A DNA stretch of 64,000 nucleotides from DASSUW01 sp963835525 (GCA_963835525.1 CAWIFM010000004.1:620001-684000), one strand, 5' to 3'; shown: positions 16,645 to 25,727, counted from the first letter of the stretch. Notes: generated by a model not told the origin, from the letters alone. Translations and numbers: made by a program.

Positions 16645-17727
16645 ATGCGCGCGGGCGTTCCCGTGAACGACACAACTCCTGCATTCGCGTCGCGGCCATG
16701 GTGGAGGCGTCTGGTCAGGCCCGCGCTCGCAGTTGCGGCGCTCGCCGTGGTGTTCGGGTGGCTGCTTCCGCAGTTCATCGACTATCAGCAGGTATGGGAG
16801 GCAGTCACCGAGCTCAACGGTTGGGAGGTGGTCGTCCTGCTCGGGCTCGGGCTGGCTCGCGTTCCGACCGAGGCGTTGATGTATCGGGCGTTTCTGCAGG
16901 GCCTCAGTATGTGGCGCGGGAGCGAGGCCTACCTGTCCTCGAACCTGGCGGCGCAGGTGCTTCCGCCGCCCGCCCCGAGCGTCGTCCAGTACGGCTACTT
17001 CGTTGGCGGCGGCTACGCGCCGGACGCCGCTGCGCTTGCCGCGCTGGGCTCGTTCGTGTTCCCGACGATCGGCCGGTTCCTGCTTCCGGTCGTCGCGCTC
17101 GTGCTGTTGCTCATCACCGGCGAGGTGAATGGCACGATCGTGCTGGCGGGCGCGATCTCGCTGGCGTTCACGATCGTCGCGGGCATCGCCGGCTACTACC
17201 TCCTTCGCGGAGAGAGCTCCGCGCGCTGGCTCGGGGCAAAGCTGCAACGACCGCTCTCGTGGATCCTCGTCAAGCTCAAGCGCGCCCCGATCACAGACGG
17301 CGCCGGACAAGCGGCCCGGGCCCGTGCCAGCACGCTGGCCGTCCTGCGCGAGGGGTGGGCGCTGGGGTCGATCGGGGTCGCGGCCAACCTGTTCGTGACC
17401 TACCTGATCCTGCTCGCCGCGCTGCGTTTCGTCGGCGTCTCGGGATCCGAGCTCTCGGCGGCCGACGCGTTCGCGGCCTTCGCGATCGCGTTCTGGGCCG
17501 GAGCGGTGTTCCCGATCACGGGCAGCGGCCTCGGGGTCGTCGACGCGACCCTCATCGCCGCGCTCATCGAGCTCAGCAGCGTCGACGACGACGTGCTCGT
17601 CGCTGCGACGCTGCTGTGGCGCGTCTTCTACTCGTTCATCTCAGTGCCGCTTGGCGCGATCACGTTGAGCCGCTTCCGCAAGGCGAACCCCGACGTGCTC
17701 CGGCGCGGCAGGGCTCAGACCACGTAG
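16645..17727 (+). CDS. Flippase-like integral membrane protein (UPF0104/AglD family)
   Basis: About 360 residues with 7-8 membrane helices, of the lysylphosphatidylglycerol synthase transmembrane-domain (UPF0104) family; members flip or transfer lipids or lipid-linked sugars. Family features are the early LNGWEVVVLLGLGLARVPTE segment, SSNLAAQVLPPPAPSVVQYG and the late AVFPITGSGLGVVDATLIA loop. No cytoplasmic synthase domain is attached. ATG 16645 is chosen (a GTG 15 bp later is also possible). It lies between two tRNA-Val-derived repeats with the sulfatase. Confidence 0.82.
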   Translation: MRAGVPVNDTTPAFASRPWWRRLVRPALAVAALAVVFGWLLPQFIDYQQVWEAVTELNGWEVVVLLGLGLARVPTEALMYRAFLQGLSMWRGSEAYLSSNLAAQVLPPPAPSVVQYGYFVGGGYAPDAAALAALGSFVFPTIGRFLLPVVALVLLLITGEVNGTIVLAGAISLAFTIVAGIAGYYLLRGESSARWLGAKLQRPLSWILVKLKRAPITDGAGQAARARASTLAVLREGWALGSIGVAANLFVTYLILLAALRFVGVSGSELSAADAFAAFAIAFWAGAVFPITGSGLGVVDATLIAALIELSSVDDDVLVAATLLWRVFYSFISVPLGAITLSRFRKANPDVLRRGRAQTT

Positions 17728-17739
17728 CGACATCGCTCA

Positions 17740-17917
17740 CTAGCGCGATCGATCGGCTGCCACAGGTAGATTCCTGGGCATGCCACGCAAGCCACGCCGG
17801 TCGGACCAGCCGACTGTCCCGAGTGAGGGGGCGGATCGAACTGGTCTCGAACCACAGAGACAGAAGGCCCGCAAATGCGGACCTTTTGATGGGCGATACT
17901 GGGCTCGAACCAGTGAC
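17740..17917 (-). repeat. tRNA-Val 3'-end repeat (copy B, about 180 bp)
   Basis: 17890-17917 repeats the T-arm and 3' acceptor strand of tRNA-Val; 17862-17887 is its terminator hairpin, with a C-G pair where the other copies have T-G or T-A. Sequence further left to about 17740 is also clearly similar to 20292-20414 beside the intact tRNA. The three copies thus keep the hairpin while differing in base pairs. The apparent reading frame through it (with GRYWARTSD) is a known artefact of antisense tRNA ends and is not a gene. Confidence 0.75.
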
Positions 17918-17977
17918 GCTGGAATAGGCGGCGCAGGTCTTGTACCGGCCCGCTCCCGGCGTCGCCGGCCTGCTGGC

Positions 17978-19357
17978 TCAGCCAGCGTGGATGGGTGCGG
18001 CGATGGGGACCTGTGCGGCGGTGGCCGGGCGCTGGACCTGGTGAGCCTCGACCAAACGGACGAGGGTGGCCACAACAGTCGGATCGAACTGGGTGCCGGA
18101 GCATCTGCGGAGTTCGGCGAGGGCGTCTGCGATCGGCATGGCTGTGCGGTAAGAGCGATCGGTCGTCATTGCACTGAAGGCGTCGCAGGCCGAACAGATT
18201 CTCGCCTCAATCGGGATTTCGTCTCCGGTCAGGCCGTCCGGGTAGCCGGCGCCGTCGTAGTCCTCGTGTGAGGCCCGAACGATTGCGCCTACGCGTGCGA
18301 GCACGCCACCGACGTTTTCAAGCATCCGCTGGCCGTCGATCGTGTGACGCTTCATGATCTCCCACTCGCTCGCGGTCAGCTTGCCCGGCTTGTTGATGAT
18401 CTCCTTTGGTACCGCGATCTTGCCGACGTCGTGCAGCAGGGCGGCGAACTCCAGGTCGCGCAGCGTCTCTTCGTCGAGCCGCATGTGTTGGCCGACCTCG
18501 ACAGCGAGTTCCACCACGTTGCGGCTGTGTGAGCCGGTATATGCATCATCGCTTTCCACCACGTCGCCGAGGAGCATCGCGGTGCCCCGGTAGGCGCGTG
18601 AGAGCTCCAACGCATGATCGATTCGTGACCGGCGCTCGTTGGCGAAGATGCGCAGCAGAACGGCCAGAGGCAGGAACACGATGGCCAGTGCCCAGGCTCG
18701 CCCGTCGGCGGCGATCGCCATCGCGACGCCGAGCGGCGCCAGGAGCAGATCAATGCCGTACACCCATGTCTCTGCGAGCGACGGGAATGCGAGCCGCCCG
18801 CCGTACGCGAGGCGTTGGAACACAATCGAGACGACGAGATCGGCGGCGATATAGGCGCCGAGCGCGACCGCGATTGCAGGAGCGTCGGCCCACGTTGAGA
18901 CGGGCGGCGACGCGGCGAGCACGGCGGCGGGCGCGAGAACTGGCAGAGATGCCTGGGCGACGGCCGGCACCACCCGCGAGATGTGCCGCGCGCCTCTGGC
19001 GGCATTAACCGCCGCGCCCAGCGTTGCGCCGATCGCAACACACCACGGGATCGCGGCAGCCGGCAGCGTGACCAGCATGGCCGCGAGCGCGGGCAGGGTG
19101 CAGTCGGTGAATGCCGCTCCGACCTCGAACTCGACGAGGCCGGCGACCGCGTACAGCACGGCGAAGGCGCAGAGCATTGTCAAAGAGACGGCGCTCGGAC
19201 CCGTCGTCGAGCCGAGTATGAGCCCGCCGGCGCAGAATACGGCGAGGAGCATGGCGCCGGTCCGTATCTCCGCGCGGCCCGACGCAGCGGGCAACCGCGC
19301 GCGGGTACGCGCGACTTCGAGGTCGCCGGAGGCGCCGATGACGGTCCAATCGCTCAT
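17978..19357 (-). CDS. HD-GYP domain protein with multi-pass membrane sensor
   Basis: A 459-residue putative cyclic-di-GMP phosphodiesterase. Residues about 30-230 hold 7-8 hydrophobic helices (a MASE-like sensor), and the C-terminal part is an HD-GYP domain with GSHSRNVVELA, LLHDVGKIAVPKEI (the HD metal pair), ASHEDYDGAGYPDGL (the GYP motif) and ARICSACDAFSAMT. All catalytic residues appear intact. It lies alone with a divergent secreted-protein gene between two tRNA-Val-derived repeats. The signal sensed is unknown. Confidence 0.92.
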   Translation of the reverse strand: MSDWTVIGASGDLEVARTRARLPAASGRAEIRTGAMLLAVFCAGGLILGSTTGPSAVSLTMLCAFAVLYAVAGLVEFEVGAAFTDCTLPALAAMLVTLPAAAIPWCVAIGATLGAAVNAARGARHISRVVPAVAQASLPVLAPAAVLAASPPVSTWADAPAIAVALGAYIAADLVVSIVFQRLAYGGRLAFPSLAETWVYGIDLLLAPLGVAMAIAADGRAWALAIVFLPLAVLLRIFANERRSRIDHALELSRAYRGTAMLLGDVVESDDAYTGSHSRNVVELAVEVGQHMRLDEETLRDLEFAALLHDVGKIAVPKEIINKPGKLTASEWEIMKRHTIDGQRMLENVGGVLARVGAIVRASHEDYDGAGYPDGLTGDEIPIEARICSACDAFSAMTTDRSYRTAMPIADALAELRRCSGTQFDPTVVATLVRLVEAHQVQRPATAAQVPIAAPIHAG

Positions 19358-19497
19358 TGGCTCAACTAGCTGAGTCGGTCTGGCGGTCCTGCAGCTTGAG
19401 CGACGGCCGCGTCAATCATCTGTCCGTTCCGTAAGGCGCGGCTGAACCGATGCCGATACGCCGCTAGCAAGGACAGTTCCAAGGAAGGGAAACCGAG

Positions 19498-20220
19498 TTG
19501 CACAAGAATGTGCGAGCAGTACTTACCCTCGTCGGCTGCGGCGCCGGTCTGGCGCTCGCCGCGCCGACGGCCCTGGCGCAGGCAACCGATGATCTGCAGC
19601 CCGCGGTCGGCTCACCCATTCACGCCGAGGACGGAACGGTGCTCGCTGAGACGGTGCGGCCCGAAGAGAGCGCGGCAGGCGAGCAGACGTGCAAGGCGCC
19701 CAATCTCTTCAACCCGCTGCTCGCGTTCAAGGATCGCCGGGACTACTTCGTCGCCCCGGCTGGGGATTTCGAGGACCCCAACCTGCCCGGCTGGCAGTTG
19801 ACCGGCGGAGCCCAGGTAACTGAAGGTGGCTCCGTCCACGCCGTGATCGGCGATGCACAGGCGAACAGTCTGTCGCTTCCCCCCGGCAGCACCGCGACAA
19901 GCCCCGAGATGTGCGTCGACCTCAACTACCCGGTGTTCCGCTTCTTCGCCGCGCAGCTCAACCCGGACACCGACTCCGAGCTGGTCGTCGACGTGATCTA
20001 CCCGGCTCTGACCCGAAACAACGTCCGCGAAGCCAAGAAGTTCAGGCTCAAGGCGAAGGACGGCTGGGAGCTCAGCGACGACATCAAGCTCGAACCGCAG
20101 CGTCTCGGCAAGCGGGCGGGCTGGCGGCGAATCGCGATCCGCTTCAGAGTCGAGAGCGGCAAGAAGCCAGCGGCCTATCGGGTCGACGACGTCCTCATCG
20201 ACCCCCGTCGCTTCAACTGA
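19498..20220 (+). CDS. Secreted hypothetical protein, 240 aa
   Basis: Starts at TTG 19498 after AAGGAAGGGAAACCGAG. The N-terminus (MHKNVRAVLTLVGCGAGLAL to TALAQA) is a signal peptide. The mature part contains NLFNPLLAFKDRRDYFVAP and a beta-rich domain with GDFEDPNLPGWQLTGGA and FFAAQLNPDTDSELVVDVIY, like carbohydrate-binding jelly rolls; it ends with YRVDDVLIDP. A small hairpin (GCACA/TGTGC) overlaps the start codon. Extracellular; function unknown. Confidence 0.78.
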   Translation: MHKNVRAVLTLVGCGAGLALAAPTALAQATDDLQPAVGSPIHAEDGTVLAETVRPEESAAGEQTCKAPNLFNPLLAFKDRRDYFVAPAGDFEDPNLPGWQLTGGAQVTEGGSVHAVIGDAQANSLSLPPGSTATSPEMCVDLNYPVFRFFAAQLNPDTDSELVVDVIYPALTRNNVREAKKFRLKAKDGWELSDDIKLEPQRLGKRAGWRRIAIRFRVESGKKPAAYRVDDVLIDPRRFN

Positions 20221-20291
20221 CGATCAAGCGCGCGCGGCCCGAGGTCGCGCGCGCTTCGCGCCGCACATATCCGACGATGCCATGGCCGGTG

Positions 20292-20442
20292 CAACGGCTG
20301 ATCGATCTGCGCCCGCCGGTAGAGTCCCGGACATGCCACGCAAGCCACGGAGGTCGGACCAGCCGACTGCCCCGAATGAGGGGGCGGATCGAACTGGTCT
20401 CGAACCACAGACACAAAAGGCCCGCAAATGCAGACCTTTTGA
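20292..20442 (-). repeat. tRNA-Val downstream repeat (copy C, beside the intact tRNA)
   Basis: This is the sequence just downstream of the intact tRNA-Val. It is clearly similar to 17740-17889 over its whole length and to 13917-13944 over the hairpin. Together with the tRNA 3' end it defines the repeat unit that also occurs as copies A and B. Confidence 0.7.
20415..20440 (-). terminator. Terminator hairpin of tRNA-Val
   Basis: Read on the minus strand, AAAAGGTCTGC and GCGGGCCTTTT pair over 11 positions (three G-T pairs) around an ATTT loop, ending in TTTT. It starts 2 nt after the tRNA 3' end. Confidence 0.65.
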
Positions 20443-20515
20443 TGGGCGATACTGGGCTCGAACCAGTGACCTCCGCCTTGTCGAGGCGGCGCTCTCCCAG
20501 CTGAGCTAATCGCCC
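20443..20515 (-). tRNA. tRNA-Val (anticodon GAC)
   Basis: A full cloverleaf of 73 nt: acceptor GGGCGAT pairs with ATCGCCC, D-arm AGCTCAGCTGGGAGAGC, anticodon stem CCGCC/GGCGG with loop TCGACAA (GAC anticodon), T-arm with GGTTCGAGCC, and discriminator A. CCA is not encoded. Position 33 reads C, not the almost universal U. Confidence 0.9.
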
Positions 20516-20555
20516 GGGAGGTTGCCAAGCGTAGCAATGGGATAGCACTCGATCC

Positions 20556-21371
20556 ATGACGACGATCGAGGTAAGGGACGTCCAGGTTCCGGCCATCGGA
20601 TACGGGACCTGGCTGGTGACCGGACAGGACGCGACAGACGGCGTACGCGACGCGCTGGAGATCGGCTACCGGCAGATCGACACCGCGCGCGCGTACGAGA
20701 ACGAGCGTGAGGTCGGGCGGGGGATCGCCGAGAGCGGCGTGCCCCGTGACGAGATCTTCCTGACCACGAAGGTGCCGCACGACGATGCCACGGCCGACGA
20801 GGTCGAGCGGGACGCGGAGCAGTCGCTGGAGCGGCTCGGGGTCGACCACCTCGACCTGCTGCTCCTGCACTGGCCGAACCCGGACGTGCCGCTCGAGGAG
20901 ACGCTCGCAGCGCTGAACAAGGTCCGGGAGGACGGGCGGACGCGCAACTTCGGCGTGTCCAACTTCCCTGCCGGCCTCCTGAAGCAGGCGCTCGAGATCG
21001 CGCCGGTGTTCTGCAACCAGGTCGAGTACCACCCGTTCCTAGACCAGGGCCGCCTGCTCGAGGTCGCGCGCGCGAATGACGTGCTCATCACCGCCTACTC
21101 CCCGCTCGCCCACGGCAAGGTGCCCGAGGACGAGACGCTCCGCAGGATCGGCGCGAAGTACGACAAGGGCGCGGGCCAGGTGGCCCTGCGCTGGCTGCTC
21201 GACCAGCCGGGCGTGAGCCCGATCCCCAAGGCCTCGTCCCAGGGGCGCAGGCAGGAGAACTTCGACGTCTTCGACTTCACGCTGTCCGACGAGGACCGCG
21301 AGGAGATTGGCGCCCTGCCGAAGGACGTCCGCACGGGCAACCCGCCCTGGGCGCCGGACTGGGACGCATGA
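20556..21371 (+). CDS. Aldo/keto reductase
   Basis: A 271-residue NADPH-dependent aldo/keto reductase (AKR5-like, similar to 2,5-diketo-gluconate reductases). The catalytic tetrad is visible: Asp about 42 and Tyr about 47 in IDTARAYENE, Lys about 72 in LTTKVPH, His about 105 in LLLHWPNP. The SPIPKASS segment near 225 binds the cofactor. Its stop overlaps the next start (ATGA), so it is the first gene of an operon with a decarboxylating dehydrogenase and a carboxylate transporter. Confidence 0.92.
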   Translation: MTTIEVRDVQVPAIGYGTWLVTGQDATDGVRDALEIGYRQIDTARAYENEREVGRGIAESGVPRDEIFLTTKVPHDDATADEVERDAEQSLERLGVDHLDLLLLHWPNPDVPLEETLAALNKVREDGRTRNFGVSNFPAGLLKQALEIAPVFCNQVEYHPFLDQGRLLEVARANDVLITAYSPLAHGKVPEDETLRRIGAKYDKGAGQVALRWLLDQPGVSPIPKASSQGRRQENFDVFDFTLSDEDREEIGALPKDVRTGNPPWAPDWDA

Positions 21372-22426
21372 GAACCCACGAGATCGCCGTGATCCCGGGC
21401 GACGGGATCGGGCTCGAGGTCACGCCGGCTGCGCTCGAGGTGCTCGAGGCGGCCGGCCGCGCCCACGGGTTCCAGCTGAAGCTGACCGAGCACCCGTGGG
21501 GCTGCGACTACTTCGTCGAGCACGGCCGGATGATGCCGCCGGACGCGCTCGAGACGATCGGCCAGGCGGACGCGATCTTCCTCGGCGCCGTCGGCCGGCA
21601 CGACGTGCCCGACCACATCAGCCTGTGGGGCCTGCTGATCCCGATCCGCCGCACGTTCCGCCAGTACGTGAACCTGCGGCCGGTCCGGCTGTGGCCCGGC
21701 ATCCCCTCCCCGCTCAAGGACGTCACCCCCGATCAGGTCGACATGGTGATCGTCCGCGAGAACAACGAGGGCGAGTACTCGGAGATCGGCGGCCGCCTGC
21801 ACCAGGGCACCGACGACGAGCTCGCCGTGCAGGAGTCGCTGTTCACGCGCAAGGGCACCGACCGCGTGATGGCCTACGCGTGCGAGCTGGCCGAGACGCG
21901 CTCGGGCCGCATCTGCAGCGCCACGAAGTCGAACGGGATCATCCACACGATGCCGTTCTGGGACGAGCGCTTCGCGCACATCACGGCGCAGCACCCACAG
22001 CTGCAGGCCGAGCAGGTGTTGATCGACGCGCTCGCCGCCATGGTCGTGCTCAACCCCGGCCGCTTCGACGTGATCGTCGCCTCCAACCTGTTCGGCGACA
22101 TCCTCAGCGACCTGGCCGCCGCGGTGGCGGGCTCGATCGGCATCGCCCCGTCGGGGAACCTGAACCCCGAGCGCGAGTTCCCGAGCATGTTCGAGCCCGT
22201 GCACGGCTCGGCGCCCGACATCGCCGGCCAGGGCATCGCGAACCCGATCGGCGCGACCTGGTCCGGCGCCCAGATGCTCGAGCACCTCGGCGAGACCGAG
22301 GCGGCACAGGCCGTGCTCGACGGGCTCGAGCGGATGCTGGCCTCCGACGGGCCGAGGACGCGCGATCTGGGCGGGAACGCCACCACCGCCGACGTCACGT
22401 CGGCGCTGGTATCGAGTTTCCGGTAG
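21368..22426 (+). CDS. Isocitrate/isopropylmalate dehydrogenase-family (tartrate/D-malate type)
   Basis: A 352-residue beta-decarboxylating dehydrogenase. It has AVIPGDGIGLEV at the N-terminus, the substrate loop NLRPVRLWPG, VIVRENNEGEYSEIGG, the catalytic Lys in SATKSNGI, the metal-binding Asp residues in FGDILSDLAA, and the cofactor segment EPVHGSAPDIAGQGIANP. The RENNEGEY and GNLNPEREFPSMFEPVHG forms resemble tartrate dehydrogenase/D-malate dehydrogenase rather than leucine-biosynthetic LeuB, and leu genes are absent. With the DASS transporter next door, dicarboxylate use is likely. Confidence 0.88.
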   Translation: MRTHEIAVIPGDGIGLEVTPAALEVLEAAGRAHGFQLKLTEHPWGCDYFVEHGRMMPPDALETIGQADAIFLGAVGRHDVPDHISLWGLLIPIRRTFRQYVNLRPVRLWPGIPSPLKDVTPDQVDMVIVRENNEGEYSEIGGRLHQGTDDELAVQESLFTRKGTDRVMAYACELAETRSGRICSATKSNGIIHTMPFWDERFAHITAQHPQLQAEQVLIDALAAMVVLNPGRFDVIVASNLFGDILSDLAAAVAGSIGIAPSGNLNPEREFPSMFEPVHGSAPDIAGQGIANPIGATWSGAQMLEHLGETEAAQAVLDGLERMLASDGPRTRDLGGNATTADVTSALVSSFR

Positions 22427-22451
22427 GGCACAGGCGGGCAAGGCCCGGGTC

Positions 22452-24059
22452 ATGGCTGCGCAGGGGGAGTCTCAGAAACGCGGCGACGCGCTGGAGCGCC
22501 TCGCCCAGGTAGGCACATACCGCACGCTCGGCGAGCAGGTGCTGAGCCCGAAGGAGGAGCGCTTCGAGAGGGCGCGCCGGACCATCGGCCTGTTCCTGGC
22601 CCCGGCGGTGTTCCTCATCTTCCTGCTGCTGCCGCTCGACATGGACGAGAACCAGCAGAAGCTCGCCGCGGCGCTGCTGTTCGTCATCGTGCTGTGGATC
22701 AGCGAGGCGGTGCCGATCCCGATCGGCGGCCTCATGGGCATCGTGCTGATCGTGGTGATCGGAGTCGCGCCGGTCGACGACGTGCTGGCGCCGTTCGGGT
22801 CGGCGACGGTGTTCGTCTTCATCGGCGCGTTCATCATCGCCCAGGCGATGCTGCGTCACGGCGTCGCGCGCCGTTTCGCATTCCGAGTGCTGGCCGTGCC
22901 TGGCGTCGGCAAGAGCTCGCGGCGCACCATCGTCGCGTTCGGCGCGGTCACCTGCCTTCTGTCGGCGTTCGTGTCGAACACGGCCACGGTGGCGATGCTG
23001 CTGCCGACCGCCATCGCCATCCTCGGCACGCTCGCGAACATCTACGACCGCAAGACCGACGAGAGCGTCGAGATCGACCCGACCCGGCTCCGCGTCGGCA
23101 TCGCGCTGATGCTCATGCTCGCGTACGGAGCGAGCGTCGGCGGCCTGCTGACGCCGGTCGGCAGCCCGCCGAACCTCATCGGCCGCGGCCTGATCGAGGA
23201 GGCGACGGGCGAGAAGATCTCCTTCCTCGAGTGGGTGCTCGCCGCACTGCCGATCTGCGCCCTGATGTTCGTCGCACTGTGCGCGATCCTGCTGACGCTC
23301 AACAAGCCCGAGGTCCGCAAGCTCGAGGGCGTCGAGGAGTACGTCGCCGAGGAGCGGAGCAAGCTCGGCCCGATGTCGCGCAAGGAGAAGAACACGCTGA
23401 TCGCCTTCGGCGTGGCGGTCACGCTGTGGATCGTGCCGGGCATCGTCGCGATCATCGCGGGCGACGAGTCGAAGGTCTACGAGGACGTGAGCGGCCGGCT
23501 CGACGAGGGCATCGTGGCGATCCTCGCCGCGTCGCTGCTCTTCGTGCTCCCGACCAACTGGGAGAAGCGCGAGTTCACGCTGACGTGGAACGAGGCGAAG
23601 GAGATCGACTGGGGCACGATCCTCCTCTTCGGCTCGGGCATCATCTTCGGCGCGCTGCTCGCCGACACCGGGCTGGCGGAGACGATCGGCAACTGGGGCG
23701 CCGACACCCTCGGCATCAGCACCGAGCTGACGATCACGATCTTCGCCGTCGTCCTGGCGATCCTGATCTCGGAGACGACGAGCAACACGGCCAGCGCCTC
23801 TGTCGTGGTGCCGATCATCATCCCGGTGGCGGTGGCGGCGGGCGTCGACCCGTTCGTTCCCGCCCTGGCGGCGACCTTCGCGGCCTCGTTCGGCTTCATG
23901 CTGCCGGTGTCGACGCCGCAGAACGCGATCGTCTACGGCTCGGGCGTGGTCCCGATCACGCAGATGGTCCGCAACGGCTTCTTCTTCGATGTGATCGGCG
24001 CGATCCTGATCGTGATCGGCATCCCGATCGCGGTCAGCGCATTGGGCATCGGGCCCTAG
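22452..24059 (+). CDS. DASS-family (SLC13) di-/tricarboxylate:sodium symporter
   Basis: A 535-residue transporter with about 11-12 helices. The two SNT signature motifs of the DASS family are present (FVSNTATVAMLLP near 178; TTSNTASASVVVP near 443) with SVGGLLTPVGSPPNLIGRG and the matching STPQNAIVYGSG loop. A charged cytoplasmic N-terminus of about 50 residues precedes the first helix. It sits 25 bp after the dehydrogenase gene and probably imports its substrate (malate, tartrate or succinate). Confidence 0.92.
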   Translation: MAAQGESQKRGDALERLAQVGTYRTLGEQVLSPKEERFERARRTIGLFLAPAVFLIFLLLPLDMDENQQKLAAALLFVIVLWISEAVPIPIGGLMGIVLIVVIGVAPVDDVLAPFGSATVFVFIGAFIIAQAMLRHGVARRFAFRVLAVPGVGKSSRRTIVAFGAVTCLLSAFVSNTATVAMLLPTAIAILGTLANIYDRKTDESVEIDPTRLRVGIALMLMLAYGASVGGLLTPVGSPPNLIGRGLIEEATGEKISFLEWVLAALPICALMFVALCAILLTLNKPEVRKLEGVEEYVAEERSKLGPMSRKEKNTLIAFGVAVTLWIVPGIVAIIAGDESKVYEDVSGRLDEGIVAILAASLLFVLPTNWEKREFTLTWNEAKEIDWGTILLFGSGIIFGALLADTGLAETIGNWGADTLGISTELTITIFAVVLAILISETTSNTASASVVVPIIIPVAVAAGVDPFVPALAATFAASFGFMLPVSTPQNAIVYGSGVVPITQMVRNGFFFDVIGAILIVIGIPIAVSALGIGP

Positions 24060-24095
24060 AGCACATCGCCCCGTTGGGGATACGGTTGCCGCCAG

Positions 24096-25052
24096 ATGCA
24101 CGAGCACCGCTGGATGGCCGAAGGGCGTGACCAGCTCAGCGCCGCAGTCCAAGCGACGCTCGGTGCCACGCGTTTCATGGCTCGCGGTGAGCAGCGGGCG
24201 ATCGGTCGGGCGCTCGAGCCGACGGAGCGGGTCCTCGCAGTGTCGGGCTGCGCCTTTGAGATCGTCCGGCACGGAGCGGTCGTTTGCAGTTCGAGAGGAG
24301 CATTCGCCGTCGTCACCGACCGCCGGTTGCTGTTCGCCAGGAAAGTCCCGTTCCGCCCGGCGCGCATCGACGAGGTGGCGCGGACAGAGCTGCGGGCCGC
24401 AGCGACGGAGGTCGACGCCGGCGACCGCCGCGTGACGGTCGTGGGGAAGGACATACGGATCACACTGCGCCACGTCATGGGGCGCGACGCGGTCGATGCG
24501 ATGGCTGCGGGCATCGGCGCGCCGACGCGCGTCGTGCCCGACCGGGTCGTCGAGTTGGACCCGGCGCTGCCGGTGCCGCAGCCGGCAGGGCCACTTCGCC
24601 CCGGCTCCCAGCTGAAGCTCGTGCCGCACCACGAGCGTCGCGCCTATTGCATCGAACAGGAGGACCGTGTCGTCGCGGTGTTGATGCGTGGCCCGGACGG
24701 AACCGCGTCGGCGTCCCTGGCCGACCGTGAACTGCGGTTTCACGTGCACAGCCTGCGCCGTGGTTGGATCGGCGTCGCGACGGACGAGCGCTCAGGCGAG
24801 CAGCTCGCAAGCTACCGGCCCGGCTGGGGCGGGACAGTGACCCACGAAGGTGAGTCGTACCGGCTCAGGCGCGGGCTCACCGGCAACTGGCGGCTGAAGA
24901 AGGGCCGCACCACGCTTGCCGCGATGCGCGGCGGGGACCCGCGTGGCGATCTCGAGCTTGCCGCCGGAATTACGGATATCGCCGACCCGATGCTGCTGGT
25001 CGTGATGATCGTGTGGGGTGGATGGCTCGAGGCGATATCGGATATGCAGTAG
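24096..25052 (+). CDS. PH-like domain protein of unknown function
   Basis: A 318-residue soluble protein. Residues about 45-130 look like a bacterial PH (YokE-like) domain, with GAFAVVTDRRLLFARKVPFR followed by DEVARTELRAA, the common pattern of these domains. The second half (from about 170) is another beta-rich domain with repeated short strands, perhaps a tubby/LURP-like fold, and ends in a hydrophobic MLLVVMIVWGGWLE. An ATG 18 bp downstream is an alternative start. No catalytic motif. Confidence 0.65.
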   Translation: MHEHRWMAEGRDQLSAAVQATLGATRFMARGEQRAIGRALEPTERVLAVSGCAFEIVRHGAVVCSSRGAFAVVTDRRLLFARKVPFRPARIDEVARTELRAAATEVDAGDRRVTVVGKDIRITLRHVMGRDAVDAMAAGIGAPTRVVPDRVVELDPALPVPQPAGPLRPGSQLKLVPHHERRAYCIEQEDRVVAVLMRGPDGTASASLADRELRFHVHSLRRGWIGVATDERSGEQLASYRPGWGGTVTHEGESYRLRRGLTGNWRLKKGRTTLAAMRGGDPRGDLELAAGITDIADPMLLVVMIVWGGWLEAISDMQ

Positions 25053-25727
25053 CTAGTACGGCACACCGACGGCGCGGCTGAGAAAGCGCATGAACGGCGT
25101 GAAGGCGCGGCAAGCGGCCTCGTAGCGATCGAGGAATCCAACCGTCGTTGCCTCCTTCTGGGTGAACCGCTGGATGGCGGCGAAGTCCTTGCGCTTGAGG
25201 TCCTCGGCGTGGGCGTGGTCCTTCTCGAAGGCCGGCGGGACGCGCTTGAGCGACTCGCCGCGCGCCAGCTCGATCCCGGCCTTGGCCTCCGCCCAGCCGT
25301 CGGGGTCCTCGGCGATCCGGCGCCGGATGGCGTGGGCGGTCTTGGTGTCGGCGTGCCAGATGCCGCCGCCCGCGAACACGTCGCGAGGCGCCAGGTGCAG
25401 GTAGAGGCCCGGCGCGTAGACCTCCTTCGACCGCTCGTGGCGGAACCAGATGCCCGCCTGCGTCTTGTAGGGCGTCTTGTCCTTGGCGAAGCGCGTGTCG
25501 CGGTAGATGCGGAACAGCGACCCGCCCTGACGACGGGCATCGGCCACCAGATGCGGGCTGATGTCGGGCAGGCGGAGCCCGAAGTCCTCGATGAAGGCCA
25601 GCGACGGCTCGAGCAGGTCGTTCTCGTAGCGGACCTTGTTCGCGTTGAACCACTCGCGCTCGTTGTTGGCCTTCAGCTCGCGGAGGAAGGCGAAGAGCTC
25701 GGGCCCGAACTCGCGGTCGGTGGACAT
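25053..25727 (-). CDS. DUF2461 (TIGR02453) family protein
   Basis: A 224-residue member of the DUF2461 family, recognised by FLRELKANNEREWFNANKVR at the N-terminus, SLFRIYRDTRFAKDKTPYKT near 75 and GLYLHLAPRDVFAGGGIWH near 105. These proteins are widespread and uncharacterised. Its stop is directly next to that of the convergent PH-like gene, and its start is close to tRNA-Cys. Confidence 0.9.
   Translation of the reverse strand: MSTDREFGPELFAFLRELKANNEREWFNANKVRYENDLLEPSLAFIEDFGLRLPDISPHLVADARRQGGSLFRIYRDTRFAKDKTPYKTQAGIWFRHERSKEVYAPGLYLHLAPRDVFAGGGIWHADTKTAHAIRRRIAEDPDGWAEAKAGIELARGESLKRVPPAFEKDHAHAEDLKRKDFAAIQRFTQKEATTVGFLDRYEAACRAFTPFMRFLSRAVGVPY

Noticed and set aside
17780..18271. Open frame containing GRYWARTSD
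   Set aside because: A well-known artefact of reading through the antisense of a tRNA 3' end; the same occurs at 20282-20509.
21368..22426. Dehydrogenase considered as LeuB (isopropylmalate dehydrogenase)
   Set aside because: No leu genes nearby, partner is a carboxylate transporter, and motifs fit the tartrate/D-malate type better.
22395..24749. Minus-strand open frame of 784 codons
   Set aside because: Antisense to the DASS transporter; His/Asp/Arg-rich nonsense typical of reversed GC-rich genes.
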